In this document: in pieces, positions 27,267-34,788 of the stretch
How the letters are laid out: each line of letters begins with the position of its first letter
How positions within the stretch are numbered: the first letter of the stretch is position 1
NCBI GenBank assembly: GCA_963719465.1
Contig: OY970386.1
Coordinates: 1,736,001 to 1,800,000 of the forward strand
Length of the DNA: 64,000 bases
Source of the DNA: JALHUB01 sp963719465
GTDB taxonomy: Bacteria > Chloroflexota > Dehalococcoidia > DSTF01 > JALHUB01
Reading direction: 5' to 3'
Notes under the pieces: generated by a model
Told to the model about the DNA's origin: nothing
Seen by the model: only the letters and a program-made list of their open reading frames with translations
The model's database searches: none
Position numbers and translations under genes: made by a program

Positions 27267-27746
27267 CTAGTAGAAGATCTCCGTGTTGCGCTCGGTCGCC
27301 ACGAGCGTCCCGCTGGAGTCGTAGTAGTTCGACTCGCCGGTGACGATGAGCATCGAACCGCCTCGGCCCGACCGCTCCTGGATGTCGGCGATCTTGGTGA
27401 TCCTGCTCAGCACGTCGCCGGCGCAGATATCTTCGCCGTAGTACTCGAACGACGTTCCGCCGTTCAAGGCGCGCGTGATTACGAGGTCCGGGATCGGCGG
27501 GAATCCCCTGATGTTGATGGAACTGCCGGGGAAGTAGGCGATCTGACCGAAAAAGCCCGGCGGCGCCACGATGCTGCGATGCCCCTTGGCCTTGGCATAG
27601 TCCTCGTCGTAGTAGATGAGGTCGGTGTAGCCGACGGCGCGGGCAAACCAGCGAATCGTCGTCCTGTCGAGCTCCATCCGTGTGGGCTCGCCCTCCTTGC
27701 CGATGATGGCCCGCATTTCGTCCGTAATACGCGATTCTTCGGTCAC
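27267..27746 (-). CDS. FAS1-like (MaoC-N) hotdog dehydratase domain protein
   Basis: A 159-residue single hotdog domain of the FAS1-like dehydratase family. The N-terminal RWFARAVGYTDLIYYDEDYA near residue 32 and VAPPGFFG near 60 are its typical substrate-tunnel elements; ALNGGTSFEYYGEDICAGD is the hotdog helix region. Proteins of this type pair with a second MaoC-like subunit to hydrate enoyl-CoA. No partner is adjacent here. It probably forms an operon with the downstream epoxide hydrolase. Confidence 0.82.
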   Translation of the reverse strand: MTEESRITDEMRAIIGKEGEPTRMELDRTTIRWFARAVGYTDLIYYDEDYAKAKGHRSIVAPPGFFGQIAYFPGSSINIRGFPPIPDLVITRALNGGTSFEYYGEDICAGDVLSRITKIADIQERSGRGGSMLIVTGESNYYDSSGTLVATERNTEIFY

Positions 27747-28119
27747 GGCGCTTCTCTCCCCCCTGGTCTTGGTGTCCTCCGGTTATTATGGATGCTCAAG
27801 GGCTTAGGGGGAAAGCGCAGACCTTGGATCGAAGGATAGAGCGCTTCAGTTGATTCTGTCCCCCGATTCGTTCGGCTCACCCGATGCGGCCCCCGAGGGC
27901 GATCCGCAGCGCAACGTTTCGAACGCGGTGAACCCGCGCTCAAGCCCCCTCGCGAATCGCGCCCTGCCGCCGACTGGTAGCGGAGGCTTCCTGCCCTAGC
28001 AGGGAGGCACAGGCCTTCGAGCCCTGCCGATCCAGTCATGCCTGCCGTTGCCTTGGATGCCGTCTTCACATGCTACCCATCCGCTGGGGCCACGCAACAG
28101 AGTTGTTCCCCCCCATCCT
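27747..28119. other. divergent intergenic region
   Basis: Separates the minus-strand dehydratase/hydrolase unit from the plus-strand HEAT gene, so it must contain promoters for both. No frame looks real and no clear consensus pair was found. Confidence 0.45.
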
Positions 28120-28182
28120 CTGGTTATTCCTTATGCGGGATATAGGGCTGTGAGACGGATGTCCATGTGATAAAGTAAGCAG
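28120..28182 (+). promoter_or_regulatory. upstream region shared by both HEAT-repeat genes (copy 1)
   Basis: Contains GGTTATTCCTTATG, GATATAGGGCTG and GATAAAGT in the same order and spacing as copy 2 at 29817-29880. GATAAAGT lies only ~8 bases before the GTG start and could be a -10 box of a leaderless transcript; there is no Shine-Dalgarno. Confidence 0.5.
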
Positions 28183-28938
28183 GTGCGAATGAGCTCTCCG
28201 TCTGGCCGATGGACAGTGGAGGGAGGGGAAGGCATGGCGCGCGAAGGACCGTCCAAAGTGCTGCCTTACCACGGGTCGCCCGAAGACGAAGAGCGGCGCC
28301 GCCATTTCAGGTGGCTCGCCGCCCAACTCAAGGACACGGACCCGACGATGCGCTGGTGCGCCGCGACCGAGATGGGGCTCTACGGCGAGGATGCTATCGA
28401 CTGGCTCATCCCAGCGCTCAACGATTCGTCGACCTTGGTGCGCTCGGGCGCCGCAGAAGCGCTTAGACAGATCGGCAGCGCCCGGGCCGTTGAGCCGCTC
28501 ATAGTAGCTCTCAAGGATGAAAGCAGCTCCGTGCGTCGGCATGCCGCCGAGGCGCTAGGCAAGATAGGCGACGCCCGCGCCACCAAGCCACTAATCACCG
28601 CCTTGAAGGACGAGCAGCCTTGGGTGGGCGAAACCGCCGCTGCAGCGCTCGGCGGCATCGGCGGCTATCGCGCCATCCTGCCGCTCATGGCGGCGTTTGA
28701 CAGCGGGAACTCGGATATGCGCAAGGCCGCCACCGGGGCGCTGCTGAAGATCGGCGAAGCCCACGCCACCAATCTGCTGGTGGCCGCCCTCAACAACGTT
28801 GCGAGAGTGCTGGAGGTCGCTGCCAGGCTCTCGCCCCGCTACATCGCCCGCAGGCGCCACGAAAAGGCGCTCGTCGCCGCCCTCAGGCGCTGGTTCCCTG
28901 CGACAATGGATGAGTCCGGCCGGCGCGACGACAGTTAA
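28183..28938 (+). CDS. HEAT-repeat protein (PBS-lyase type), paralogue 1
   Basis: A 251-residue protein of tandem ~31-residue HEAT/PBS-lyase repeats with the pattern DARATKPLITALKDE followed by VRRHAAEALGKIG. At least five repeats span residues ~45-210. Such solenoids bind proteins or, in phycobilin lyases, chromophores; no enzymatic residues are seen. The GTG start is preferred because its first residues (MRMSSPSGR) match those of paralogue 2 (MQTAIPSGR) and the upstream regions align. An internal ATG at 28234 with a good Shine-Dalgarno is the alternative. Confidence 0.8.
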   Translation: MRMSSPSGRWTVEGGEGMAREGPSKVLPYHGSPEDEERRRHFRWLAAQLKDTDPTMRWCAATEMGLYGEDAIDWLIPALNDSSTLVRSGAAEALRQIGSARAVEPLIVALKDESSSVRRHAAEALGKIGDARATKPLITALKDEQPWVGETAAAALGGIGGYRAILPLMAAFDSGNSDMRKAATGALLKIGEAHATNLLVAALNNVARVLEVAARLSPRYIARRRHEKALVAALRRWFPATMDESGRRDDS

Positions 28939-29204
28939 TCGACCGGCGAGAGACCGGAGCGGTGCACCTACGGCTGCGGCTGGAAATGCGACTTCAACTG
29001 CGATAAGGTCCGTGAGACGGCCGCCGAGGCGCTGGGGTAACCGCACGCGGACGCCCGAGTCACGGTTGCCGCGGACGGGCGGCACGGTTCTATCGCATGA
29101 GATAGCGCCCATACGAGTAACAAGGAAGGTGGAGCCGTCTTCGCGGGCAGGCCATTTGCCCTAAAGTTTGCTAACGACCTACATGAGCCGAGGTCCGGCC
29201 CATA

Positions 29205-29729
29205 TTAATAAATGACGCGATCGTACCAAAACCCAAACGCCTCGAGGTACCGCTCCAGCTTCCGTTTCCAGAGACCAAGGACAGGGTACGCGACCAGCAG
29301 CGCCGCGGACAGTCCGTACAGCAGGACAGCGAACCCGTCGTTCCAGGCGCTGCGGTCTGGGATACTTGGCAGGACCTTCACTGCCATCGTCCAGCCGAAC
29401 GCCGCGAGGACTAACGCGATCCCCGTCCAAAACACCCAGTCACTCCAATCACTCGGCCGCTGGCGACGCGGATCGGGCCATCCGCTTCCCTTGCCAGTGT
29501 CGTGCCTATACTCCAGCTCGTCAATACGATCCGCAATGCGGCGGTCCTTTCGAACGAGTGAGAAATCGGCGACGGTCACGAGGAACAACAGCCCACACAC
29601 CGGGAGAGCGAACCAGTCGTGGTGCGCGACCACTATTGCAATCATGACGACGATCAAGAAGACGGCCGTCAGGATGATGGCCAAGTGGACGATCGGCAGC
29701 AGCGCTACCACCCAAGTCGGCCTCGTCAT
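29205..29729 (-). CDS. membrane protein with about four TM helices, 174 aa
   Basis: Unrecognised family. Two hydrophobic helices at the N-terminus (VVALLPIVHLAIILTAVFL, then FALPVCGLLFLVTVADF), a charged cytoplasmic-type loop with RIDELEYRHDTGKG, and two more helices (WVFWTGIALVLAAFGWTM and FAVLLYGLSAALLVAYP), ending in a basic tail. It lies between two paralogous HEAT-repeat genes on the opposite strand. Conserved co-location would suggest partnership, but one window cannot show that. Confidence 0.6.
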   Translation of the reverse strand: MTRPTWVVALLPIVHLAIILTAVFLIVVMIAIVVAHHDWFALPVCGLLFLVTVADFSLVRKDRRIADRIDELEYRHDTGKGSGWPDPRRQRPSDWSDWVFWTGIALVLAAFGWTMAVKVLPSIPDRSAWNDGFAVLLYGLSAALLVAYPVLGLWKRKLERYLEAFGFWYDRVIY

Positions 29730-29816
29730 CGTGAGGTGCCTCCGCTCATGTTCACGAGATTATACCATGATCGGCCTGGCTTTTTCGTGCTTGACTTCGT
29801 CCCCTATCTGGTAGCC

Positions 29817-29880
29817 GCCGGTTACTCCTTATCCGTGATATAGGGCTGCGAGGTGGGGATGTGTGTGGTAAATTAGACCA
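29817..29880 (+). promoter_or_regulatory. upstream region shared by both HEAT-repeat genes (copy 2)
   Basis: Aligns with 28120-28182: GGTTACTCCTTATC, GATATAGGGCTG, then GGTAAATT just before the ATG. The two copies are about 70-75% identical by eye. No Shine-Dalgarno precedes the ATG, which again suggests a leaderless message. Confidence 0.5.
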
Positions 29881-30306
29881 ATGCAAACGGCTATCCCTTC
29901 TGGGCGCTCGGCAAAGCTAAAGGCCAAAAGCGATATCGCGGGCCTGGTTGAGGTGCTGGCCCGGAGAAGGGACTGGAGGCTGCGCAGAAGGGCCGCTCGC
30001 AAGCTGGTGCGGACTGAAGGCCGCCGTGCGATCGACGCGTTCATCGCCGCTCTCAGGCACAAGGACTTTGATGTGCGTCTGGCCGCCGCCGAGGCCCTTG
30101 GCGTCATACGCGACCCTCGCGCCGTGAAGCCCTTGATCGCCGCTCTCAAGGAGAAGGACTATGCGGTGGACCGTTGTTCGCGCACTGGGAGAGATTCGCG
30201 ACCCCCGGGCGGCGAAACCGCTTGTCGCCGCCCTTGGGGACAAAGACCGCGAGGTGCGCGATTCCGCCGCAATGGCGCTGCGGGGAATCGGTGCTGGCGC
30301 CGTTAG
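29881..30306 (+). CDS. HEAT-repeat protein, paralogue 2, N-terminal part
   Basis: HEAT repeats begin near residue 45 (RRAIDAFIAALRHKD, then VRLAAAEALGVIRD). Real sequence ends at KEKDY, residue ~94, where a one-base shift near 30160 moves it into the 30161-30763 frame. The last ~45 residues here are shadow. Joined, the protein has about 290 residues and eight repeats. N-terminal MQTAIPSGR resembles paralogue 1. Confidence 0.7.
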   Translation: MQTAIPSGRSAKLKAKSDIAGLVEVLARRRDWRLRRRAARKLVRTEGRRAIDAFIAALRHKDFDVRLAAAEALGVIRDPRAVKPLIAALKEKDYAVDRCSRTGRDSRPPGGETACRRPWGQRPRGARFRRNGAAGNRCWRR

Positions 30307-30763
30307 ACCACTGATCGCCGCGCTCAAGCAGCGGGACTCTCGTGTGCGCCGAACCGCTGCGGCGGCTCTCGGGGAGATCGGCGACGCCCGCGCCGTCACG
30401 CCGCTAATTGCTGTCCTTAAGGACGAGAGCATCGACTGGCGTGATGACGCCGCCGAAGCGCTGGGCAAGATCCGCGACGTACGCGCTGTCAATCCGCTGA
30501 TCGCCGTCGTCAAGGATGACGGCTCGGATCTGCCTCTGGCCGCGGCCTGGGCACTGGGGGAGATCGGCGACGCCCGCGCCGTCGAGGCGCTCATCGGCGC
30601 TCTAAGCATCGAGGGCTGGCGTGCGCATTTCCTCGCCAGCGACGCACTGGGTAAGATCGGCGCGCCCGCCATAGAGCCGCTCATTGACGCCCTAAGGGAA
30701 AGGGACGGCTGCCTGCGCAAGCTGCGCGCTCGGCTTTCGGCCCTCGGCGACACGGCAGACTAG
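30161..30763 (+). CDS. HEAT-repeat protein, paralogue 2, C-terminal part
   Basis: Continuation of paralogue 2 in the next frame. It has six further repeats of the form DARAVTPLIAVLKDE/WRDDAAEALGKIR and a terminal capping helix. The internal ATG may be only fortuitous. Repeats are more regular than in paralogue 1. Confidence 0.75.
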   Translation: MRWTVVRALGEIRDPRAAKPLVAALGDKDREVRDSAAMALRGIGAGAVRPLIAALKQRDSRVRRTAAAALGEIGDARAVTPLIAVLKDESIDWRDDAAEALGKIRDVRAVNPLIAVVKDDGSDLPLAAAWALGEIGDARAVEALIGALSIEGWRAHFLASDALGKIGAPAIEPLIDALRERDGCLRKLRARLSALGDTAD

Positions 30764-30785
30764 GGGCACAGGCCGCGTTCCCGCC

Positions 30786-31877
30786 CTAATTGTGGCTCCA
30801 GTTGTCGGGCATGAACTTTCCGTCAAATACGTCCTGCATGCCTGGCTTTAGGACGCCGTCCTTGTCCCAAACGCCCCAGTGAGCGCCGACGGGGCCTTCC
30901 GCGTAGTCGGCTTTCCACGTCTCGTCGAATGCCTCGAAGTAGAAGTACGGCACGCCTTCGACCCGCGCCCAAGAGGCGACGTCCAGGAGATAGAAGGCCG
31001 CGTTCTCCGGCGAGGTCGCGGCACTCCCGGAGGGATTGCCTCCGCTGGGCCAGCCCGTCTCCGATATGATAACCTGCTTGCCGCCGGCTGCCGCCTTCAC
31101 CGCCTGGTACTGGGCATTGAGGCTGGCCACTGCGTGCTTGACATCGGCGCCGTCCCAATACGGGTAGAAGTTGGCCAGCACCACGTCCTCGGCGGCCATG
31201 ACCGAGGGATGCGCCAGAAGGTCGCTGTAAACGTCGGCGGTGGCAACCGGAACGCTGGGGACGGCCTGTTTCACCTCGTTGAAGTATCCGATGAGCTGGT
31301 CTTCCGTGAGGTCACCCCGCCCCAGCGTCTCGCTTCCCACAATCAGCATGTCCGCTTGGCCGGCCTGCCCGATGCTTATCAGGCGGGCGATTTCCTCACT
31401 ATTCGCCGTCAGGTCGCCGCTCAGCCAGGCGCCGATTGCCGCCTTCAGCCCTAGGTCGTGCGCGATTTGGCCGGCGTTCTCGAGGCCCATTCCGCACCCG
31501 TAGGTCCTGATCCACTCAGTGTAGGGTGCGACTAGCCCCATTCTGTCCCGGAGCTGCGCATCGCTTACCTGAGAGCCTTTGTTGGGGTCTTGGCCGTCAA
31601 TATAGGGGCCAAAGTCGAGGCCGTGCAACCTGTATGCCAGCGTGGCTTTAGGGGTGGGAAGCACGGCCGGCGTGGTTGGGGTGAGTATCGCGGTCGCGGT
31701 GGGTGTGAGCGCTGTCTTGGGCGTGCTACCCGAACATCCGATGGCGGATAGCACGATCACGGCAACCCCTGCGGATAGGGGCAAGGCCGTCCTTGGTCTG
31801 CGAAACCGGGTGCGACGGATTGCAAGCAACGGCTCGAACTGTCTGCTACCCATTAAACCGAACACCGCCGGCTTCAC
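30786..31877 (-). CDS. GH17-like glycosidase lipoprotein (putative beta-1,3-glucanase)
   Basis: A 363-residue protein with an N-terminal signal and lipobox LSAIGC, a Thr/Pro-rich linker (TALTPTATAILTPTTP), then a TIM barrel. LHGLDFGPYIDGQDPN opens the barrel. The acid/base Glu is likely in LIVGSETLGRGD and the nucleophile Glu in VIISETGWPSGG, as in GH17 beta-1,3-glucan hydrolases. Cell-surface anchored. The GTG start has GGGCGG a few bases upstream. It may hydrolyse or remodel beta-glucans; a link to the glucan synthase 16 kb away is speculation. Confidence 0.83.
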   Translation of the reverse strand: MKPAVFGLMGSRQFEPLLAIRRTRFRRPRTALPLSAGVAVIVLSAIGCSGSTPKTALTPTATAILTPTTPAVLPTPKATLAYRLHGLDFGPYIDGQDPNKGSQVSDAQLRDRMGLVAPYTEWIRTYGCGMGLENAGQIAHDLGLKAAIGAWLSGDLTANSEEIARLISIGQAGQADMLIVGSETLGRGDLTEDQLIGYFNEVKQAVPSVPVATADVYSDLLAHPSVMAAEDVVLANFYPYWDGADVKHAVASLNAQYQAVKAAAGGKQVIISETGWPSGGNPSGSAATSPENAAFYLLDVASWARVEGVPYFYFEAFDETWKADYAEGPVGAHWGVWDKDGVLKPGMQDVFDGKFMPDNWSHN

Positions 31878-32699
31878 TTTCCGCCCTTGCTCTTAGAGCC
31901 GTACGCGAAGCGGCGCCCATCCGCTGTTCGCCGCTGCCCATAACGCTGTAATAATACAATATCCCGGTAGTCCCTGGGTCATAGTTCCAACCCCACTGGG
32001 TCCTGCACCATGCCGCCATTCAAATCCCTGGTTTACGAGAAACATGGAGCGGGACTCATTTTGGGGGCAGGCCAGGAACCTATTCGCGCGGAGAGCACCG
32101 CCGGATACCTCCGGAAGGCCCTAACAGCCACGTGGACGTGACGCGTGGCCCAGGCGATCCTTAAGCAAAGTAATCGCCAAGACGTTTATGTCTGGTCTGC
32201 CCGCCGTAGACGACCCATAAAAGGTGGATACATAAAGGGACGTATAGGACGTGTCTCCGCCTCCTCGATCACCGTCTCTATTGCCATGTACAAGGGTTCA
32301 GCCAAACATTCTCCGGCGACGGCGCGATAGAACATCACGCGCACTCCTGCCGAGTTATCCCGGACGTTTGCTCGCCGCATGCGGCCCGATCCTGGTCAGT
32401 CTGTTCATAGCTTGACCAAAGGCAGTTCGCCACCGCTCCGTGACCCTTGCAGCAGGAGCAGGGTATCTGCTTGCCAACTACGGGGCTTGGTATCTACGTT
32501 GGCACGCGTGCCCCTTGGGCCGCCATCGCCAGTTCGCGATTGCAAAATAAGGGCGTATACCAAGGGGAATAGGTGCGAGACCTTAATCCGGTCTCCGTTA
32601 TCTACACCTATACTCAACTGCATCACGTATCGCAGGGACGGGTCACTGCCGTTCGCCGCGGCGTCGACAGCATCGGCGAGCATCACAGGCAGGGAGGCC
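31878..32699. other. long intergenic region, no supported gene
   Basis: About 820 bp between the divergent GH17 and DUF2723 genes. Short frames on both strands (for example a minus-strand frame with LYMAIETVIEEAETRPIRPF) look partly protein-like but lack an RBS and a known family. A gene remnant is possible. Confidence 0.4.
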
Positions 32700-33554
32700 A
32701 TGAACACCGTCATCGACGCTGCCGTTTCGGCTGAAAGAGCTTACCTGCAGCGGCTGCGCGGGCTCGCATCGGTTCGCGTTTCCGCGCGTGTCCTCGACTT
32801 CGCCCTGGCTCTGGGCGTCTTCGCGGTCAGCTTTGTCGTATACATTGCGACTCTGGCTCCCGGCCTGTCTTACATGACACTGGACAGCATGGAGGAATCA
32901 ACCGTTCCCTACCAGCTGGCATTGATGCACTCGCCCGGCTACCCCTTCTACACATGGGTTGGAAAGCTCTTCACGTTCCTGCCGGTTGGCGACGTGGCCT
33001 ACCGGATGAATCTGCTTTCCGCCGTCGGCGCTGCGGGCGGTTGTGCCCTTCTATACGCGATCGTGGTTCTGCTGACCCGGAACAGGCTTGCCGCCCTTTT
33101 CGTCGCGCTGTTCTATGCCTTCTCGGCCGACCTCTGGTCGCAGGCGGTGATAACAGAGGTTTACGGGCCGAACACGTTCATGCTCGCGCTCTCGCTCTTC
33201 CTCTTCCTGCTTTGGGGAGAGACGATACGACGTCGTTTGGGGACAGAGGAACGAGACGCGCGATCGACCTTTCTGTTTGCGTCGGCATGCCTCGTGTTCG
33301 GCCTGAGCCTGGGGACGCACCTGTCGAACCTTGCGCTGATTCCGGGAATAGCAGTCTACGTCTTCTTCCTTCGAAAGCTTCGCCCGCTGGGTCGTCGAGA
33401 ACGTCCTGATCGGCGGTGGCCTGTTCGCTCTGGCGGGCTGCCAGTTCCTATGGCTTCCCCTGCGGGCTTCGACTCTGAACGACGAGCTGATGCTCAAGTA
33501 CAAGCCGACGAACTTGTGGATGACCTACAACTACATGGCGAACGTCTTTCATGA
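32700..33554 (+). CDS. DUF2723 membrane protein, N-terminal part
   Basis: Start at MNTVIDAAVS, preceded by AGGGAGG; the ORF extends further upstream but that part is non-coding in character. DUF2723 (TMEM260/O-mannosyltransferase-like GT-C) features: first helix LGVFAVSFVVYIATLAPGL followed by the acidic loop TLDSMEES, then LMHSPGYPFYTWVGKLFTFL and further TM helices. The frame breaks near 33375 after IAVYVFFLR; the rest of this ORF is shadow. Likely a polyprenyl-phosphate-sugar-dependent glycosyltransferase; the acceptor is unknown. Confidence 0.8.
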   Translation: MNTVIDAAVSAERAYLQRLRGLASVRVSARVLDFALALGVFAVSFVVYIATLAPGLSYMTLDSMEESTVPYQLALMHSPGYPFYTWVGKLFTFLPVGDVAYRMNLLSAVGAAGGCALLYAIVVLLTRNRLAALFVALFYAFSADLWSQAVITEVYGPNTFMLALSLFLFLLWGETIRRRLGTEERDARSTFLFASACLVFGLSLGTHLSNLALIPGIAVYVFFLRKLRPLGRRERPDRRWPVRSGGLPVPMASPAGFDSERRADAQVQADELVDDLQLHGERLS

Positions 33555-34788
33555 TGTCCGCTTTGCCTTCCCTTTGCAGGCGCTACCTGGGCGGATCTCC
33601 GTATACGCGGGCCTAGTCAACCATAATTTCGGCGTTTGGGGCGCGGCCCTGGCTGTGGTTGGGATCTGGGGAATGTTCCGGCGTCAGAGAATCGCGCTCT
33701 GCTTTCTGGTGATCACCTATCTGGTGGAGATGGTCTATTTCCTCGAATACAATGTGCCGGACATCTTCCTGTTCTACCTGGCTCCCCACTTGATTTTCGC
33801 CATATGGATCGCTTTCGGCGTCTGCTCCCTTTTGGCAGCGGCGCGAAATCTGGCGCCTCGGCTGTGGGTAGCGCGCGGGTTTGTGATTCTCTCAGCGTGC
33901 GCCCTCTTCGCCGTGCCGCTTTCGATTCAACTGGTGGGGAACTGGTCGGCCAACGACTACAGGGACGACACGACGATCAAGGATTTCTATACCCAGGTCT
34001 TCCAAACCGTTCCCCAGAACAGCGTGATCATCGGCCATCGGGGCGTGCCGGGATACGATCTCTTCTATTCCTACCTCATGAGCTCTCGCTCGGACGTTGC
34101 GGTGCCGCAGCTGAGGAGTCCCTACGGCTTTGCGCCGGGCCTCGCGGGCCGGCCGCTCTTCCTGACGCTCAGCCCTGACCTCCTGCGCTTCGCGACGATG
34201 AGCGGTGAGGACAAGGACCTCCTGCCCGACAATCTCTGGTACGTGCCGGTCATCGCTGCGCCGTCACCGTTCCAAAGCTGGCTCGGAGGGCATCCGCACA
34301 TCCTCTACTCGGCCCAGACCGAGCCGCCGCCGCTGTTCGTCGACGATCCGAAGCCGCAGCACGTGGTCGGAAAGGAGATGGACGGCGTCACTCTGCTTGG
34401 CTATGACATCGACGACACGCCCGTCGTCGCCGGCGGCACCATCCATCTCAGGCTGTACTGGCAAATCGACAAGGCGCCGGCCCTGAGCGACTACCGGGTC
34501 TCCGTGACTCTCGGCGATGACGACCGCTTCCGCGAGATCCACACGCTCGGCTTCGGGCTTATCCAACGCTACCAGAGAGATAGAAGCTTCCGGACAGACG
34601 AGCCGATAGTCGAAGACTACCGCCTCGTGGTCATGTCCGGCATGTCACAGGGAGACCACGAACTCCGGCTGGCGACGTTCCGATTTCGGGGCGTTGGGCT
34701 CAAGGACGGTGGACAGCGTCGATCTGGGACCAGTAAGCGTTGTGGAGCGCTAGCCGCATTGCAAGTGAATAAGCATGGCTGTGATTGA
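33490..34788 (+). CDS. DUF2723 membrane protein, C-terminal part
   Basis: In frame from about 33378 (ARWVVENVLIGGGLFALAG), joined to the N-terminal part by one indel. It carries further TM helices (AALAVVGIWGMF, FYLAPHLIFAIWIAFGV) and then a ~300-residue soluble region with LYWQIDKAPALSDYRVSVTL, a beta-rich domain often found after GT-C membrane domains. The 3' end overlaps the next gene by 14 bp, so the two are coupled. The last ~25 residues are basic and atypical, hinting at another small shift. Confidence 0.75.
   Translation: MLKYKPTNLWMTYNYMANVFHDVRFAFPLQALPGRISVYAGLVNHNFGVWGAALAVVGIWGMFRRQRIALCFLVITYLVEMVYFLEYNVPDIFLFYLAPHLIFAIWIAFGVCSLLAAARNLAPRLWVARGFVILSACALFAVPLSIQLVGNWSANDYRDDTTIKDFYTQVFQTVPQNSVIIGHRGVPGYDLFYSYLMSSRSDVAVPQLRSPYGFAPGLAGRPLFLTLSPDLLRFATMSGEDKDLLPDNLWYVPVIAAPSPFQSWLGGHPHILYSAQTEPPPLFVDDPKPQHVVGKEMDGVTLLGYDIDDTPVVAGGTIHLRLYWQIDKAPALSDYRVSVTLGDDDRFREIHTLGFGLIQRYQRDRSFRTDEPIVEDYRLVVMSGMSQGDHELRLATFRFRGVGLKDGGQRRSGTSKRCGALAALQVNKHGCD

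Noticed and set aside
32379..32699. N-terminal extension of the DUF2723 protein
   Set aside because: The upstream part lacks domain character, while MNTVIDAAVS has a good Shine-Dalgarno and begins just before the first TM helix region.
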